Shown: positions 62,850-64,000 of the stretch, in pieces
Layout of the letters: the number at the start of each line of letters is the position of its first letter
Numbering within the stretch: the stretch's first letter is position 1
Source: DATGKG01 sp963851325
GTDB taxonomy: Bacteria > Desulfobacterota > Binatia > Binatales > Binataceae
DNA: 64,000 nucleotides
Assembly: GCA_963851325.1 (NCBI GenBank)
Contig: CAWKOR010000002.1
Span: 310,001 to 374,000, forward strand
Reading direction: 5' to 3'
Position numbers and translations under genes: made by a program
Notes under the pieces: generated by a model
Told to the model about the DNA's origin: nothing
Seen by the model: only the letters and a program-made list of their open reading frames with translations
Databases searched by the model: none

Positions 62850-62969
62850 CAGTTCATCTTTCGACGAGGTCGCGCCTCAGGGGCCACAGTTTGCCTGCCT
62901 GATGGGTCCTTCGATAGAGTCGGTGCAGACGCTCTTCAAACTCGGGATCGGAATTATTGCGGAGGTTTT

Positions 62970-63821
62970 GTGGCACGCGCATTCGACATCAAACCTCTTC
63001 CCGCCACTTTCGGCGCGGTCGTGACAGGCCTGAAGCTTGCCGCGCTCGATGACTCGACGTGGAATGATCTGTACGCGGCCTGGCTTCACTACGCGCTGCT
63101 GATCTTCCCCGGCCAGCATCTCAAGCGCGAAGAGCAGATAGGCTTCGCCAAGCGATTTGGGCCGCTGGAGTTCGAGATGGCGGCGCTCAGCAACGTGAAG
63201 GCCGACGGCACCCTCATCGACGACGACAGCGACATCATGAAGGTGCTCAAGGGCAACATGGGCTGGCATTGCGACAGCACTTACATGCCGGTGCAGGCCA
63301 AGGGCGCGGTGTTCAGCGCCGAGGTGGTTCCGCATTCCGGCGGCCGCACCGGATGGGCCGACATGCGGGCGGCCTACGACGCCCTTGATGAGACACTCCG
63401 CGCCAAGGTGGAGCAGCTCGCCGCATACCACTCGCTGTATTACAGCCAGGCGAAGCTGGGACATCATCCGAAAAAGGGCAGCGAGTATAGCGGCTACGGC
63501 TTCCACGATGGTCCGGTGCCATTGCGTCCGTTGGTGAAGATCCATCCGGAAACGGGCAGAAAGTCCCTGGTGATTGGGCGTCATGCGCACAATGTTCAAA
63601 CGATGGAGCCGGGCGAGTCCGAGCGATTCTTGCAAGACCTGGTAGACTTCGCGTGTCAGCCTCCCCGCATCTATCATCATGATTGGGAGGCCGGAGATGC
63701 GGTGGTATGGGACAACCGCTGCCTGCTGCACCAGGCGACCCCGTGGGACATGAGCGAGCCGCGGGTGATGTGGCATAGCCGCATCGCGGGCAACCCCGCA
63801 AGTGAGTCCGCCCTGCCCTGA
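62970..63821 (+). CDS. TauD/TfdA family alpha-ketoglutarate-dependent dioxygenase
   Basis: 283 residues from GTG 62970 (GGAGG 5 bases upstream). The iron facial triad His100 and Asp102 (WHCDSTY) and His254 (CLLHQATPW), with Arg265 or Arg271 for the 2-oxoglutarate carboxylate. FDIKPLPATFGAVVTGLKL and LLIFPGQHLKREEQIGFAKRF are family N-terminal landmarks. It likely hydroxylates taurine-like sulfonates, phenoxy acids or other small acids. Divergent from the TetR gene, whose operator candidate lies in the shared region. Confidence 0.9.
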   Translation: MARAFDIKPLPATFGAVVTGLKLAALDDSTWNDLYAAWLHYALLIFPGQHLKREEQIGFAKRFGPLEFEMAALSNVKADGTLIDDDSDIMKVLKGNMGWHCDSTYMPVQAKGAVFSAEVVPHSGGRTGWADMRAAYDALDETLRAKVEQLAAYHSLYYSQAKLGHHPKKGSEYSGYGFHDGPVPLRPLVKIHPETGRKSLVIGRHAHNVQTMEPGESERFLQDLVDFACQPPRIYHHDWEAGDAVVWDNRCLLHQATPWDMSEPRVMWHSRIAGNPASESALP

Positions 63822-63846
63822 GTCGCTTTCGGCGACGAGTAAAAAA

Positions 63847-63870
63847 TTCGGCGGACCGAAGTCCGCCGAA
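63847..63870 (-). terminator. Terminator between the TauD gene and a gene entering from the right
   Basis: TTCGGCGGAC (63847-63856), loop CGAA, GTCCGCCGAA (63861-63870), a perfect 10-bp stem. An A-run (63841-63846) precedes it, so on the minus strand it is a textbook intrinsic terminator with a U-tract. Confidence 0.75.
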
Positions 63871-63957
63871 CCAATTGCCTGCGCATCATCGATACGCTGA
63901 AGCTCTCTGCGTGTGCAGAGTTGGCGCCTTCATCGAGGCGCTTCAGGGCCAGGAGTC

Positions 63958-64000
63958 CTACTTTTGTTGCTGCTTACCGCAGCAGTCCTTGTAGGCTTTT
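63958..64000 (-). CDS. C-terminal end of a gene cut by the right edge
   Basis: On the minus strand the last 13 codons read KAYKDCCGKQQQK followed by TAG at 63958-63960, with the terminator at 63847-63870 behind. Too short to name. The Cys-Cys and Gln-Lys-rich end suggests a real C-terminus, but this is uncertain. Confidence 0.35.
   Translation of the reverse strand, partial: KAYKDCCGKQQQK

Overview
The window reads as chromosomal DNA of a free-living, GC-rich, Gram-negative-type bacterium. It has outer-membrane-style lipoprotein and periplasmic genes, sigma-54 regulators, F420-type LLM oxidoreductases, RRM proteins and catabolic dioxygenases. The gene mix resembles uncultured soil lineages such as Binatota or Desulfobacterota-like groups. 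That placement is inference from gene content only. No rRNA or tRNA gene, CRISPR array or complete insertion sequence was recognised. The octamer GCGATCGC is clearly over-represented throughout.

Layout. 0-10 kb: a periplasmic HtrA protease (cut by the left edge), a PadR regulator beside a carotenoid oxygenase, a fatty acid hydroxylase-like membrane protein, a block of hairpin-bearing repeats, a DUF3052-like protein, a beta-lactamase-fold hydrolase, a di-heme peroxidase with a 39-residue membrane peptide in front, and a crotonase. 10-23 kb: a cation/proton antiporter with a cyclic-nucleotide-binding tail, an ABC exporter pair, a cysteine-less A-type carrier-like protein, an FtsX-type permease, and a phosphoketolase downstream of a P3A proton-pumping ATPase. 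23-30 kb: a degenerate TrpF-like protein, a class III CoA-transferase, two RRM proteins, a lipoprotein, and an aromatic catabolism cluster (extradiol dioxygenase, atypical SDR, PobA). 30-40 kb: a BrnT/BrnA toxin-antitoxin pair, alpha/beta hydrolase, LLM oxidoreductase, palindromic repeats, a KimA/Kup-like potassium permease and two tandem MetE-like zinc methyltransferases. 40-50 kb: two sigma-54 activators (GAF type and MEDS type), a BaiN-like flavoprotein, a split LigD (ligase and phosphoesterase as separate genes), small hypothetical genes and an O-methyltransferase with a suspected frameshift. 50-60 kb: a complete kdpFABC operon followed by a stand-alone KdpD N-terminal module, a separate PAS/HAMP histidine kinase and an NtrC-class sigma-54 response regulator. 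60-64 kb: a secreted protein, a Rieske oxygenase with its TetR regulator, and a TauD-type dioxygenase.

The strongest system is the potassium-uptake locus. Its regulatory genes are not the usual KdpD/KdpE pair. A good -24/-12 sigma-54 promoter (TGGCAC-N6-TGC, GG and GC at exact spacing) lies at 50807-50821 upstream of the whole run. Two preceding small genes, a 112-residue CxxC protein and a 27-residue membrane peptide, would be transcribed with it. The sequence therefore predicts a nitrogen-style, sigma-54-dependent Kdp regulon wired through a split KdpD. Together with the H+-ATPase, CPA1 antiporter and KimA-like permease, the window is rich in monovalent cation and pH homeostasis genes.
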